NCBI GenBank assembly: GCA_946699065.1
Contig: CAMPDV010000046.1
Coordinates: 868,001 to 932,000 of the forward strand
DNA: 64,000 nucleotides
Origin: Loxodes magnus
Taxonomy: Eukaryota; Ciliophora; Karyorelictea; Loxodida; Loxodidae
Reading direction: 5' to 3'
Part shown: positions 39,233 through 50,915 of the stretch, piece by piece
Position numbering within the stretch: position 1 is the stretch's first letter
Layout of the letters: each line of letters starts with the position of its first letter
Notes under the pieces: model-generated
The model's database searches: none
Seen by the model: only the letters and a program-made list of their open reading frames with translations
What the model was told of the DNA's origin: nothing
Made by a program: the position numbers and the translations under genes

Positions 39233-39908
39233 TTTTAAGTTAATTTCTCTATAATAAGATTAGAAGATATAACATATTGCATAGCTTTAAATAATGCTAA
39301 ATTCTTATTTATTAAATGCTATGCTACCATATTACATTAAATTACCTATTTTCTTTAAGAGTTATATTCCATTACTCTCACTCAATTCTTCATTTAAATT
39401 AGTCCACTTAGCTATTCATAAATCTTCATTTTTAGCATACTATAAAGTAAGCCTTGCTTTCGATAAATCTTTTTGTAGTTTTAAAGAAGTAAATAATAAA
39501 GTAGTAATTAGAATAGAGAGGACTAATAAAGAATCACTAATAGTCTATTGCATTGTCAATAAAAATTATAACGTTCAGTTATTTTAAGTGCTTTAAACCT
39601 ATAAAACCAAATACAGTTTGTTTAGGAGTATGTATCAATTTTTAATAAAGCTGCTTTAAATAGAGTCTAAATTATTTATAAGCTACTACCAAGAATTCAA
39701 AAATGAAACTCTTGCTAAAAATGTGGTTTATCTTGTAGAATATATATTAAAACATACTGATTGCAATTAATTTTATTAAGACCTAATTTGAAATAACGAA
39801 CCAAAGAAGTTTTGAAAATAGAAAGGAATTGAATATTGTGAAAGAATTACCATGATTAAGAATAGAGAATCTATCTATAATTATTAAAACTTGTTATAGT
39901 CTTAATTA
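39233..39908. other. Spacer with one weak ORF
   Basis: A + strand frame from ATG 39294 stays open to a TGA near 39790 (about 165 codons). It includes a hydrophobic start and no recognisable domain. It could be chance in TGA-poor DNA, so I do not call it. Confidence 0.4.
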
Positions 39909-42311
39909 TCAAATAGTTCTTTCATTACTAGGACATCCTTCGATAAGAATGTGCTACCTCCATCCAACTTCTCCGGGTTTTACATCTTGGTGGCAAAGAG
40001 GACATCTATTAGCCATTCTTATCGGCTTTTACTCTAAGCAAGATTGCTCTTGAGTATGTTATTCAAATTCTTCAATGTGAATAGCTTCTATGCATCGTGG
40101 ACATTATTTGTACTAATCTTTATTATCACATTCATTAAGTAGATGATTGGTTAGACTCAAAATTTCTATTATTTGTTTGCAACTTTAGCATTTATAAAGC
40201 AATGGACATTCCTTTCAGAAATGAAGGTCAACCAATTCTTAATTAGCCAAATTTGAGTCTTATTTCCCACAAAAATTACACTTGACAATTTTAACTTACT
40301 GCTCCTTTGGAAGTATCTTTGTCTATTTCTTTTTAGCTACATACTCAACACCAGCTTGCTCGGCAAGTCCTTTTTCAAGCAATTCCAATTAAACTGGACG
40401 AAGGTCGATTAAATAATTAGAAATATCTTAAACTAAATTCAAACTTAGCAGAAGATAATAACTAGCATTTCGAATCTCTGAATTTGAGTTTTTGAAACCA
40501 TCAAGAGCAAGATAAATGATTTCTGGATCTGAGCATTTGAACTCATCAACAATCTTTTTAAGTAGCCTTAATTTTCCTAAAAAGTATTTGATACTTTATT
40601 GCTTAGTTTATTTAAGGAGAATGTTAATTGCATTTATTTATCCACAACAAGGGGCGCGGGTTATTAGCATAAAAGCTTATTAGGCACTTTCTCGAATTCT
40701 TGTATTAGAATCTCCGCATTTATCAATCAAGCATATTAGTAATTAATTAACTCCTTCTGTAGCAATACCTCTATTTAATTAAGGAGGATGAGCTTTTTCA
40801 ATTAAAGGTTTGATCATTCCCATAGCCTTTAAAGAAACTTGCTAAATTTGATCATTTATACCATATTTAATAGCTAGAGCCAGAATATTAAATTGAGAAT
40901 CTTTGTCAATTTGGAATACAGAACCTTACTCAATTTCCTATATTATTGTTTCCAATGCACTTTCTCTAAAAACTCATTGCTTTGAAAAGAGTCTTTTGCA
41001 TAGATTTTCTCCCAAGAAAGGTAATAAAGGTTCAGCAAGTTTAGAATGCTAAGCTGTTAATGCTTCAGGCTCTGTATTCTCCTGTTTAGGAGCTGAAACT
41101 TCTTCTTCTTAAAGGGACAAATCTTTTTGTTCTTCACTTTTCTCTATTTTTTGCTCCCTTTTTAATTCTTCTTTTAATTCTTCTTTTAATTCTACTTTTT
41201 GCTCTACTTTTTGCTCTACTTTTTGCTCTACTTTTTGCTCTACTTTTTGCTCTACTTTTTGCTCTACTTTTTGCTCTACTTTTTGCCCTACTTTTTGCTC
41301 TACTTTTTGCCCTACTTTTTATTCTACTTTTTGCTCTTCTTACTAATTCTTCTATTACAGAGTGGGTATAACTACTTCATCAAAGTTGATTGCCTAAGTT
41401 TGAACAGACCTAACTTCTAATTATTAAACATGCTAAGTGCCATTTTCAGTTACTTCTAACTAGGTTTAAACAAATTAAGTAGAGGTCTAAATTGGCTGTA
41501 AGGGAATATTTGTTTTAAATAAGTCAGGAGGATTTTCCAATAACTCGTAAAGTCTTTAAATTTCCTGTTTTATGATCTTGGCGCTTTCAAAATCCTCTTA
41601 CTTTATAGCTAGAAGCTTTTTTTCCTCTAATTGAGCAATTTGAATTGCTAGTGCTTAAGTAGCTTCAATGATATTTTTAATTTTTTTAGCTTCATCAAAG
41701 TCTTCTTTCTAAACAGCGTTAATTTTTTCCTTTTCTAAGAATCTAATTCTTTCTTATATTCTCTCATCATATTTCAATCCCTCTGACTGGATACTTCGCT
41801 AAGGTTAAGAAATGAATTAAATCTATTAAGCTATTGATGCTTAGTATTTTAAAGCATCTAACTATTCACCAATGCAGTTAAGAGCAACCAGAGAAACTTA
41901 GCCTGTGAGGTTGACTCTATTCAAATGAGGCTTTTAGAACATTAATTTCAAAAATAAGCAATCAACGTTTACATAAACATTCTTCAGTTCTCGTGCCTAG
42001 TAATCAGATTTATCGTTATCATTAAAGGCCAAAAATCCTAATCGTTAGAATTCAATTGCCTAGACAGCTTTATTCGAAGGCATGCAAGTATACAAATCAA
42101 TTCTGGAAGTTATTTTACTCTAATGTGACAAAAATTGAATTTAGCGAAGTTTAACAAGATTAGAAAACTAAATTACTATTATTTAAGGAAACTGACAAAA
42201 CCTGGTAGATTATCATCCTTTTGTATGAGGTCCGTGAGTTATTAATTCAGTAGCAGGAAAATCTGGATCTTCTGAGGTGCAGGAGGCAATACTAAATTTA
42301 AGTTTCTGCAT
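39909..42311 (-). CDS. CEP104: CEP104 (ciliary tip/centriolar microtubule protein)
   Basis: An intronless 800-residue homologue of CEP104/FAP256, which caps and stabilises microtubule plus ends at ciliary tips. Domains in order: the N-terminal jelly-roll (ELITHGPHTKGWQSTRFCQF, LLSHQ-type and RLGFLAFNDNDKSDYQAREL, VALNCIGE); two UVR-like helical hairpins (AVQKEDFDEAKKIKNIIEA, AIKQEDFESAKIIKQEI); a KVEQ tetrapeptide array at about residues 325-374; a TOG domain (EPLLPFLGENLCKRLFSKQW, ITRAPCCGQINAINILLKQ); and a C-terminal zinc-finger array (CNFCGKQ, CPRCIEAIHIEEFEQH, CPLCHQDVKPGEVGW). It is shorter than human CEP104 (about 925 residues). It ends TGA TAA. TGA in GWQSTRF and other TGA codons are read as Trp. 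Confidence 0.93.
41155..41336 (-). repeat. 12-bp coding microrepeat (KVEQ) in CEP104
   Basis: About 12 copies of a 12-bp unit (+ strand ctactttttgct) encode KVEQ or KVGQ. They are preceded by three copies of a related unit encoding KEEL. They form a charged linker between the UVR-like region and the TOG domain. Copies are almost identical, so the array is probably length-variable. Confidence 0.9.
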
Positions 42312-43246
42312 TTTAAGTTTAAAATAGATTTAATTAAAAAGTTTACCTTTTTATCTTCGGCTCATTTCCAGTTCTCTTTTATAATTCTAATTCCATTCTT
42401 TCAAAATCGTACTAATCAGGTATTTCATCTGTCCATAAGGACATTTCTTAGATTCCTAATTTCTTTGAATTGTTTTTTCAAAAGTAATAAGTAACATCCA
42501 TTATAAATTTATTATTGACTCTGAAATGCTTTATACTTCTGATTATTAATTTCTGCTTTAAACTATTTTAAGAAGTAAAATGTAAATAAAATATAAGTTC
42601 TAGCTAGTAATTTCTTAAAGGAATTAAGAATCATAATTTTAATTACCCTTATGCTTATTACTTCTCTATTTCCTTTTTTTAGAAATACCTTTATTTAATT
42701 ACTTTGTAATCTGCATTGCTTACTTTATTAACTACCTCCTATTATGCTTTAATGGTAGTAAGTCTTTCTTATATAACAATCTTAGGTATCTGTCTTTAAA
42801 TATAATGCTTTAATTTTATAAATGATCTATTTACTATTTAATATACTTAAATAGCACTACATTAGTTAGAAATAGTACCAATATAATAGCTTTCCAATTC
42901 TACTTGTAATTAAAGACAACTATTAGCTTTATGTGATATAGTTTAATTTAATTATATCAAATCTTCATACAAACTACGCGTTTTAAATACTTCCTTAAAC
43001 TTCTAAACCTTGCAATTACTAGAAATAATAATATATAACTAACTATGAAAAGAAAGCATATCAAAGAGTTAACTACTATGAATTATAGTTATATAATAAG
43101 CTATTTTAAGTTTAGTAGAGTAAAGATAAAGTTTGCTATGTATTAAACTTTATAGCTAAGGATTATTAATAACCTTATGCAAAACTTATTTTAGATCAAA
43201 TCCTAATGCTAAGAATAATAAGCTTAAATTATCACTGTCTAATATT
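42312..43246. other. Upstream region of CEP104 with a short unexplained ORF
   Basis: Contains the presumed CEP104 promoter. From ATG 42501 (minus strand) about 52 codons read like protein (starting MDVTYYFWKNNSKKLG, then TDEIPDQYDFERMELELQ), but the frame does not join CEP104 and has no nearby stop. The rest is AT-rich without features. Confidence 0.45.
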
Positions 43247-43528
43247 ATGCAGACAGTAGCTATATCAATGGATAATATAGCTTTTCAAGAACTTTCTGGA
43301 ATAAATTTAAGACAAAACATGTATTTGTTAATTGTTTATCCAATAAAGGAATATAAGCAAAATGTTAAAATACTATTATTAAATTATAGGGCCAGTCAAT
43401 ATTACACTTCAAAGGTTGATGCAAGTAAGTTGAGAATTTTTGAATGCTTTGATTAATAGAATAGGAAGGTTAAATAAGTAGAGTAGTTAGATAATTATAA
43501 AAATTAAAAGAGAAGAGTAAGTAAATGA
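43247..43528 (+). CDS. Small hypothetical ORF (93 aa)
   Basis: ATG 43247 to TGA 43526-43528 encodes 93 residues. The frame starts MQTVAISMDNIAFQELSGIN and continues MYLLIVYPIKEYKQNVKILL, with a basic C-terminus (NQKRRVSK). The first 69 codons are open even in the standard code, which is unusual in this AT-rich DNA. The stop lies 4 bp from the stop of the facing Mpo1-like gene. No family recognised; it may be chance. Confidence 0.35.
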
Positions 43529-43532
43529 AAAA

Positions 43533-44099
43533 TCACTTGAAGGATCTATAGTAAGCTATGTCTGCTTCTATGATTTCTGAAAACTTTTCAATTTCCTTCT
43601 TCTTGTATCCTGTGAAAAAACTGATAACTTCAAAAACTGCGAAGAAAGGAGCAATTAGCATAAATGCGAGGTTAGAAAATAGGGCAGGTGCTCTTTTTTC
43701 GAAAATTCCGTGTCCTAAAAATTAGGCAGACCAAGCAGTGATTTGAAGTATTAGCATATAATTAAAATAGCTTCCTTACATTCAATCTATATCGTGAGAT
43801 TTCAGAAGTGCGTTTAACTTGTTAAATCCTACAGCATAAATTAAAGAGCAAATCACACCTATAAAAGGATCTACAAAGAGATACACAAAGCATAAAATCC
43901 AGAAAGAAAAAAATCCAAAATCAAAAGTGTTAGAAGGTATATAACTCATCAGAGATATAAGAGAGAAAACTATGCAGGGAATAAATATAATATGTATACA
44001 TAGGTTAACTCGATTGTAGTGGAATCTACCGTATTGAATGTAGAAGTTCTAAAAACTAAATGTTTTTCCTTAAGGAGTTTCGTAGGCTTTAGGCTTCAT
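43533..44099 (-). CDS. Mpo1-like (DUF962) 2-hydroxy fatty acid dioxygenase
   Basis: An intronless 188-residue membrane protein of the YGL010w/Mpo1 family. In yeast the family is an Fe(II)-dependent ER enzyme in alpha-oxidation of 2-hydroxy fatty acids from phytosphingosine. Family motifs are present: an N-terminal FYIQYGRFHYNRVNLCIH with the HxxxxNxxxH spacing, FIPCIVFSL, a central membrane region, and SAQFLGHGIFEKRAPALFSN followed by APFFAVFEVISFF. The His residues of FHYN, CIH and LGHG are those expected to hold iron. The C-terminal tail is short and basic. Stop is AAG TGA. Confidence 0.88.
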
Positions 44100-44463
44100 T
44101 TTTATTTTAAATACTTAATCGATGTTACTTTATAAACTAAATTTCCTCTTAATTCTATCATTAATGAATCATTATTGGCTTTAAGTTAGTATCTTATACA
44201 ATCTTAGAAAAAAGAAGAAACCAAAAGAATTAATTTAAGTCCTTCTAGATTCTAAACTTGGATGGAATTTACAGCTAGAGCGAATGATAAAGCGACATGT
44301 TTTTAATAATACTGAAATTTAGTTTAGATATATCATAATATAACTATCAAATACTATGATAATTAAATTTAAATATTAAAGATAATCATGAGTAACGATA
44401 TCTAATATTCATCCTTTTTATTTTAATTTAATAAAATTGAAAAGTTTTTAATTAAAGCGTTGC
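44100..44463. other. Spacer between two minus-strand genes
   Basis: Sequence of 364 bp separating the Rei1-like stop from the Mpo1-like start. AT-rich with nothing recognisable. Confidence 0.5.
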
Positions 44464-45492
44464 TCAGAATAGCGTGCTCTAGTCTCTTATTAAATTAAGT
44501 TTGTTGTTGCTTATCTAAATTTTAGTCTTTTCTTCCTCCTTTTGCTTCATTGCTTCGAACGTTATTTTTTGCTCTTGGAAGTTTTCTGATTTTTACTATA
44601 AGCCAAGCTTGCTATAAAGCACAGCCATATTATTTTTGATAGCTATTTGAAGTTCCTCCTGAACCTTTTTATATCTTTATTTGTATATGTTTTTGAATTC
44701 TCTATGTCCTACTACTTTATCATTAAACTTAAGTTCTCCAGTGGGACATAAAGTACCAACTTCGGTATTTCCAAAAATTACTATCGTTCCAACACTTGAA
44801 GATACTATCGAACCTATTTCAGAAGTTTCCTGGCCTAAATCTACCCAATCAGATGGTAAATTTTCAGGTCTTTTTTATATTTCCTCGTAAAACTAAATAT
44901 ACTCAGATGATTCTCCCAAGAAGCAGTGGCCTTTATCTTTCATATGCTACTAAACAGCTTAGATTGATGTTCCTTGAAAATTACAATAAGTGCAAGCTTT
45001 TCCCACATAAACTTTAGTATTTAGGTATTTTATCATTAAAATTAGATCTTTTACTTCCTCAATGTCTGGTATGAAAAAGGAGTGTTTAATTGACATATGT
45101 TCCAAATTCTATTACAATCCTTCACTAGCTTCTGCGCAAAACAAGCATCTTTGTTCAGGTTTGCAAATAACTTGCTGGTTATCTTACTTCCTGTTTTCTG
45201 ATTTAGAATATGCACGTCGAAGACCATCCTTATGCTTTTAGCTGTTGTTATGATTATTTAGTTACTTTCTACTTGAGAATTGCTTATTACAAACTTCACA
45301 CATTACATTAGCTTTAGAAGCATTACTCTCTGCCTTGCTTTCTAAAACTCTCTCCTAAAAATTCTCATAAGTAATAGGTTGTAGGTTGACTGCCTTTCTT
45401 TTTAAATTATGTCGATGAAATTCAGTTTTGAAGTGGATCTTAAACTGTTCCAGATCAGGGAACTCAATAAGACAAGCATTACAAATAACCAT
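44464..45492 (-). CDS. Rei1/ZNF622-type C2H2 zinc-finger protein (60S maturation)
   Basis: An intronless 342-residue homologue of Rei1/Reh1/ZNF622, a cytosolic factor that checks the polypeptide exit tunnel of pre-60S particles and helps recycle export factors. The N-terminal finger has C4, C7, H20 and H26, followed by the family hallmark FKTEFHRHNLKRK and NLQPITYENFQERV. A second finger is MCEVCNKQFSSRKQLNNHNN. Next comes the central pair CLFCAEASEGLQQNLEHMSI and CTYCNFQGTSIQAVQQHMKD, then the C-terminal GELKFNDKVVGHREFKNIYK block. All expected parts are present. It starts 26 bp after the stop of the upstream gene on the same strand. Confidence 0.92.
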
Positions 45493-45518
45493 TTCTTATA
45501 AAAATAAAAACTAATATA

Positions 45519-46217
45519 TCAAATGTATTTCCTTGGCATTTCACTACTATTTTTATAAGATATCATTCCTTATGTTTACTTACTATAAGAAGGTGAAAAA
45601 TGCTAAACGTATCTTTTTTCCTTTTCTTATTCATGATACTACATTCCCTTGTAAGTTTCCTAGGTTATGCTTTGAAATTTGCTTAAATCATGCACTTCTT
45701 TAGGAGAATCAATAGAACCTAAATATGGGTTTTTCTTAAATGATTACTAGTCTGTTGAATATACCAAAGAATCAAATTCCTTCTTAACTTCATTAGAATT
45801 AACTGATAAAAAGTGTTCTTGAAGAACTGAATTGAATTCATTGCGTAAAGCTGTTTGAATTACTTCTTCATCTGGTAAGTCACTATTTTCATCTGGAATG
45901 TTTAACTCTTCCTCATAGTTGCAAACTGACATTTTTTCTAGATACTGAAGATAACTTTAATTCTGTTTACTAGTTTTAGATGGTGATGGGAGTAAAATTT
46001 CGTCTTACTCATCTATATCTTTTATTTAAATTTGTCTAGTATCCTTTTATAAAGCTTAGGTTACTTTTTATCCAAATCGTTAATTTTCAAGAGTTCCATG
46101 CTAATTAGATCTTTCTGACTATAATAAGTTCCTCTCACTCAATTAAGGCATTCCAATGCTTTCTTCTTTAGAAGTTCTGGGAGTAGAGCAACAAAGTATG
46201 TTTTTAAAGTATTGCAT
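45519..46217 (-). CDS. Hypothetical protein, acidic and polar (232 aa)
   Basis: An intronless frame from ATG 46217 to TGA 45519-45521. It begins MQYFKNILCCSTPRTSKEES, with a cysteine pair that could be lipidated. The middle is acidic (EELNIPDENSDLPDEEVIQ) and contains a short predicted helix (LRNEFNSVLQEHFLSV), possibly a binding helix. The remainder is Gln/Ser/Lys-rich and probably disordered. No family recognised. A later ATG (MPQLSERNLL) is an alternative start. The gene is wedged between Rei1 (26 bp downstream) and the divergent FHA gene (23 bp between start codons). Confidence 0.65.
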
Positions 46218-46240
46218 TATAAATGTTCAATTTATTCTTT

Positions 46241-47071
46241 ATGTGCTGCAGGTCTGAATTAAAAGAAAAGGAATATTTTTAATAGCAAAGATAGCAATCA
46301 GGTCTTAACTAAGGAGATATTACTATTGTCAGTAATGCTTTGTATCACCCTGTGCTTAAACTTATGGTACTAGAAGCTTAAAATTTTAAAGCGGGAGCTG
46401 AATTCATTATTTAGAGCAATGGACTTGTAGGAGGATCAAGAAAAGATGGTTCTGCTTACTTTGGCAATTAAGCATATGAAGGTAAAGGGATAAAAAAGCC
46501 AGTGTGTGACTTTTTATTTCCGATGGAAGAAAAGGGAATAGGTAAGTAACATATGGTTATTAACTATAACTTAGAAAGAAAAATCTACTAAGTCAAAGAT
46601 CTTGGAGATGGTACTGGAACTTTCATAAAGATAGACACACCTATAACCTTAAAGTAAGGATGCATAATTCTGTTTGGTAACTCTCACATGTCTGTTGCTA
46701 TCTCAAAAAACTTTCATATAGCATTTAAGTTTCTTGATGGACCAAAAATTGAAGAAATTTATAAGTTTTCAAATACTCAAAAAAACATATTGATAGGAAG
46801 AATGAGTGATTGCAACATTAAGTTCAATGATAATTCAATCTCCAGGTATTAATGTATGATCACATACTCTTAAGAGACTCATTCCTGAATACTTAGTGAT
46901 GGAGACGGTCTTCGTTTTTCTAAGAATGGAACTTGGCTTTATGTAGATTAATTTTTAGATATTACAGAAGGACTTATTCTTAAGCTTGGTCAGACCTAAT
47001 TTCAGTGTTTAATCCAAAAGCCTAAAATAGATAATGTAAATTAATTGTATGGTACATACTTATTGCTATGA
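46241..47071 (+). CDS. FHA-domain protein
   Basis: An intronless 276-residue protein with one clear and one weaker forkhead-associated domain. The C-terminal domain reads ILIGRMSDCNIKFNDNSIS, then HSWILSDGDG, FSKNGTWLYV and TEGLILKLGQTQF, which fits GR, S, W-L-D and NGT of FHA domains; the usual His after S-R is Gln. The N-terminal domain (IYQVKDLGDGTGTFIKI, LKQGCIILFGNS) keeps the G-T-F loop. FHA domains bind phosphothreonine peptides. The N-terminus is MCCRSELK, a possible palmitoylation site. The Trp of HSWIL is TGA. The arrangement resembles ciliate FHA proteins of unknown role. Confidence 0.82.
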
Positions 47072-47994
47072 TATGGTATTGCAATTAAAGTAATTCTTAA
47101 GTTTCTTCTAAAATAAAAACTTATTTTCCACTTAACGCAAATAAATAGACTTAAATACAAAATAAGAGTAGTTTCAAATTTAAATTAGTCTTGTTATAGT
47201 TTCTACTACTTCAATATAAGAAACCTTTCTCATTAAATTAAGTGATATTCAAGCAGAACTATTTAATTAAATCTTAATTACAGATAGGTTAAACAGATGA
47301 AAGCGTAAAAGTTTACTCTTGGCTTCATTGAATCATTTTAACAAGATTTTAATTTTTCAAATAAGTTTAAAGCAAGAAAGCTTTTATTTAAGTATGAAAT
47401 TATCTATGAAATATCAGCTTAAAATAATAGCTTAGATCTATGTTTGGGTGGCTAAGCTAAAGAACAATATTTTACTGATTTATAGCCTATGTTTTCATCC
47501 TCACTTATGAGGAATTTCTAATTTTTAAGATGCTATTTTAAATAAAGGCTATTAATCGCTTCTTGGGATTTAAATATAACTAAAATTTAAGTTTTCCTGT
47601 ATCTGAAATAACTAGCAAACTTTAATTTTTATGATTTCAATTGTTTTGCATTACATATGCAATATCCCAAAAAATTAATACCAAAGTTGAAGCTAATTAA
47701 TTATAAAAGGTAAAGAAATTTAGAGAAAAGAATGATAGACAAGATAAATGATCTATTTATTAAAATTAAAGGAAATAAGCAGCTATCTTATGCTTATTTA
47801 TTTTCACTAGCTCTAAAAATAATTAGCAGTATGTGCTTTTATTGTGATAGTTGTATTTTAAATATAAAGATTATTTCATAGGTAATTTAGATTTGCCAAT
47901 CTTATAAGACTCTCCTCTTAGTTGCTATGTATATAATAAGAGGATATTTATTAATAATTAAATGGAGTTAAAAAGATAAACAAATTGTGTATGG
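47072..47994. other. Convergent spacer
   Basis: Sequence of 0.9 kb between the facing 3' ends of the FHA and TPR genes. AT-rich, no gene seen. Confidence 0.5.
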
Positions 47995-49281
47995 TCAATA
48001 GAACTGATACTCATCTTCCTTGTTAGCAAAGTATTCATATAAATATGCAATTACTATACTAGAAATAAGGAAGAATATAAAGAAAGTCCAAAAACTCCTC
48101 TAAGTCTATTACTGTTGAATATTATTACTTTGGTTGATTCGGCTGCCTCGGTATTCCGTCTAATCAGTTTGTTCTTGAAATTATTTTTCTTCTTATAGAG
48201 TTTCATCATTTGAGTATTTACCTTCTTATTTTTATTTTTAAAGCTGTTTCTCAACTTTTTTATGATAATCTTTTTATTCTACATAATTTTTCATTTCTTG
48301 CTAAACTAAAGGATCTGCTAGATCTAAATCGAACTTTTCCTTTGCTGTTTTTATCATTTCTTCAGTTGGATTTTAAAAATCTCTCACAAACTTTAATCTA
48401 TGCTACTCTTCTTTCTCTCTCAGCTCTTTCATCTATTTTAAAGCTTTTTTGTATTTTTTAACTTCTTTCATTAGTCCCTTTTCATTCTTTATTTCTTTTG
48501 TTTTTTTAAAGTTCTCTATTAGCTCTTCAGACTGTCTTATTTCATCTTCCATTTCTTTTATTCGTTTTGATCTTGGTGTCAATTAATCCTTGGGAGCCTC
48601 TTATTATTCATCTTCCGATTCATGCTGAGGTTTTAAAAATCCCATCCATTTTTTCTTATTTTTTTTATCCTTAACTGCTTAATGCTAGCATTCTAAAAGA
48701 AGCTTTTGAGCTTCTTAATTATTTGGATCTATTTCTAGTGCTTGCTTGCAATTCTTGATCGCTTCTAAAATGCCATCTTAGTTTGCATCCTCTTTTAAAG
48801 CAAGAGCTCTTCTGTAAAATGCTTTAGTAGTAAGTTTGAAATCTAAGGCTTCATCGCATGCTTGAACTGCTCATTTAAAATGACGATTTTTAATGCAAGC
48901 TAAGCTTATGTTCAGATATAAACTATGCATTAATTCTTTACCTTCCTAGCTGTCATCCATCTGAATTTAGAGTTCTTCATCATCAAAGCCTTACTGTCAA
49001 TCTGCTCTAGGACAGCTAACAATCCTAAGATGACTAAGAGCTTCTTCGTATTTATGCTAAGCTTTAACTGAATCAGAAGCTAGAATCTAATTTCCTTCTT
49101 CTTTCAATTATTTTGCTTTTTCAAATCGCTCTTCCTTGGATAGCTTTAACACCTTCTCAAATATATACAGTGATGCTTGATGAAACTACGGTCACTAGTC
49201 AAATTTTTTTCTCCTCACATGGATCATTGCAGTTTTCATGTTAACAGCACTTCACATTAATTCTTAGAATTCATCACCCAT
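47995..49281 (-). CDS. Tail-anchored TPR protein (FKBP/CYP40-type TPR)
   Basis: An intronless 428-residue protein. A short helical N-terminus is followed by three TPR units: EKAKQLKEEGNQILASDS with KYEEALSHLR; LMHSLYLNISLACIKNRHF; and LTTKAFYRRALALKEDANQ with NCKQALEIDPNNQEAQKLL. The spacing matches TPR domains of FKBP and cyclophilin-40 co-chaperones that hold the C-terminus of Hsp70/Hsp90. A long charged coiled-coil follows, then one TM helix near residues 398-418 (WTFFIFFLISSIVIAYLYEY) and a short tail, so the protein is probably tail-anchored in the ER or mitochondrial outer membrane with the TPRs in the cytosol. No isomerase domain is present. Confidence 0.82.
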
Positions 49282-50915
49282 TTTAACTGAATTTATATTT
49301 ATAGAGCAAATAATACCAAATAGTGTGTATAAAGCATCCAGTTTATAAATCTCATATTAAGCAAATGCTACACTTTTATCTACATTAATACATCTTTACT
49401 TTTATTCTTCCCTCCTTTATTGCTATCTTGCTAACTAAGCGTTATTCATCTCTAATGCTGATTTATTTTTCATTTAACGCAATTTTAATCTGATTGTTGG
49501 CTTTAATAGTCTTAATTTATTCTTTTTACTTAGATGAATGAAGAGCTGGTTATAGTTACTAATACTTCAAAGAGAAAGATTTTCCTTATAAGGAATTTTA
49601 ATTAAACTATTATATAATTTGATAATCATTACTTCAAACCTTTTTAACTTCATATGCTTTAAGATATTTTATTCAATATGGATCTAAGCATAAGGTTCCT
49701 TTACCATTAAGCATGCTTTATAATATAATTACTTGCTTGATTCAAGGGATTAGTATAATAATAAACTAGTCAAGTATATTATACTAGTTTAACCTAAAAT
49801 TGTCTGCTATTTATAGCTTGCTAATCTTTATATAATTTCACCTTTATACTTCAACTAGCAAACAACTTTATTTACTACTCAAAATAATTTGATCTGCTGA
49901 GTTATAAAAGTTTCTTATACTTAAATAGTAATTAAAATGATAAAAGAGTAGAAATAAAAGCAGATTTAATTATACTAGCTAAATGCCAAGATAATTCATT
50001 TAGCTTTGCTACATTTACTTTAAGCTTTATTTTGATAGCAAATGCTTTTATTTTATTTCTTCTAGTACTTGCCCTTTATCTTTACTCTAAATAGGTATAA
50101 AGATAGATAAGAGTGTATGAAGACATAGTAGTTAAATAGAAGACATAAGTGTAGTATGAAGTTAGTTTAGATTATAGAATAATGAACTATAAAATAGCTT
50201 CATTATTATAAATGATGCTCTTATTAGTTATCTACCTAACTTTGCTAAAGCTATTAGAAAATCTATTTTATATAGCAGTAATTCTAAGCATCAAGACAAC
50301 TATAGAGTTATGTAAGTTTCTTTTTTAACTCTTTTCATATTATTCTAGCATAAAGAATAATCAGCAACCACTTCTTAATATCTCAGCTAATCCTAACTAA
50401 AATAAGCAAGAATTTAAAAGTTAAATGTGATTATTTTCAAAATATAAGACTTGGTATATAAGATAGTCTATAATTGGATGTATGACTAATAGAAACAGCT
50501 TAGGGAGAGATTAATGTTTTAAGTTATTTAAGTACTAGCATATTTTAACTGTTGATGATATATAAACAAGGATTAGTAGCTAATAAATAGCATAGACAGA
50601 TATTTTATTATTATATTTATATAAATTATTGATAGAGATATCATACTGAATGCTTCTATATTTGCTTCTTAAATTATTATCTAAAAACTTAAATAAAAAC
50701 CTTATTTGTATTTAGCTTTAAATAGCATTCAACTTCAAAGCAAGCAAGGCTAATGCTTATATTTATAATGATATATGATAATAAAACTAAGTGGTATAAG
50801 AATAATAAACAATTTCTAGTATTAGAATTACAGTAGAGTGTATAGTGAGATTGATATAGGAAAGATAGTTAAATCAGTAGAATAATAATTAAAACAAATT
50901 GAACATAAGAACTTT
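49282..50915. other. Spacer without a gene
   Basis: 1.6 kb of AT-rich DNA between the TPR gene start and the HECT gene stop. Frequent AGCT and TTAATTAG words; nothing recognisable. Confidence 0.5.

Noticed and set aside
39294-39790. + strand frame of about 165 codons
   Set aside because: Hydrophobic and Ser/Leu-rich translation with no recognised domain; possible chance ORF in spacer.
41199-41420. + strand ORF of repeated LLYF units, 73 aa
   Set aside because: It is the complement of the KVEQ microrepeat in CEP104; hydrophobic only because the 12-bp unit is read backwards.
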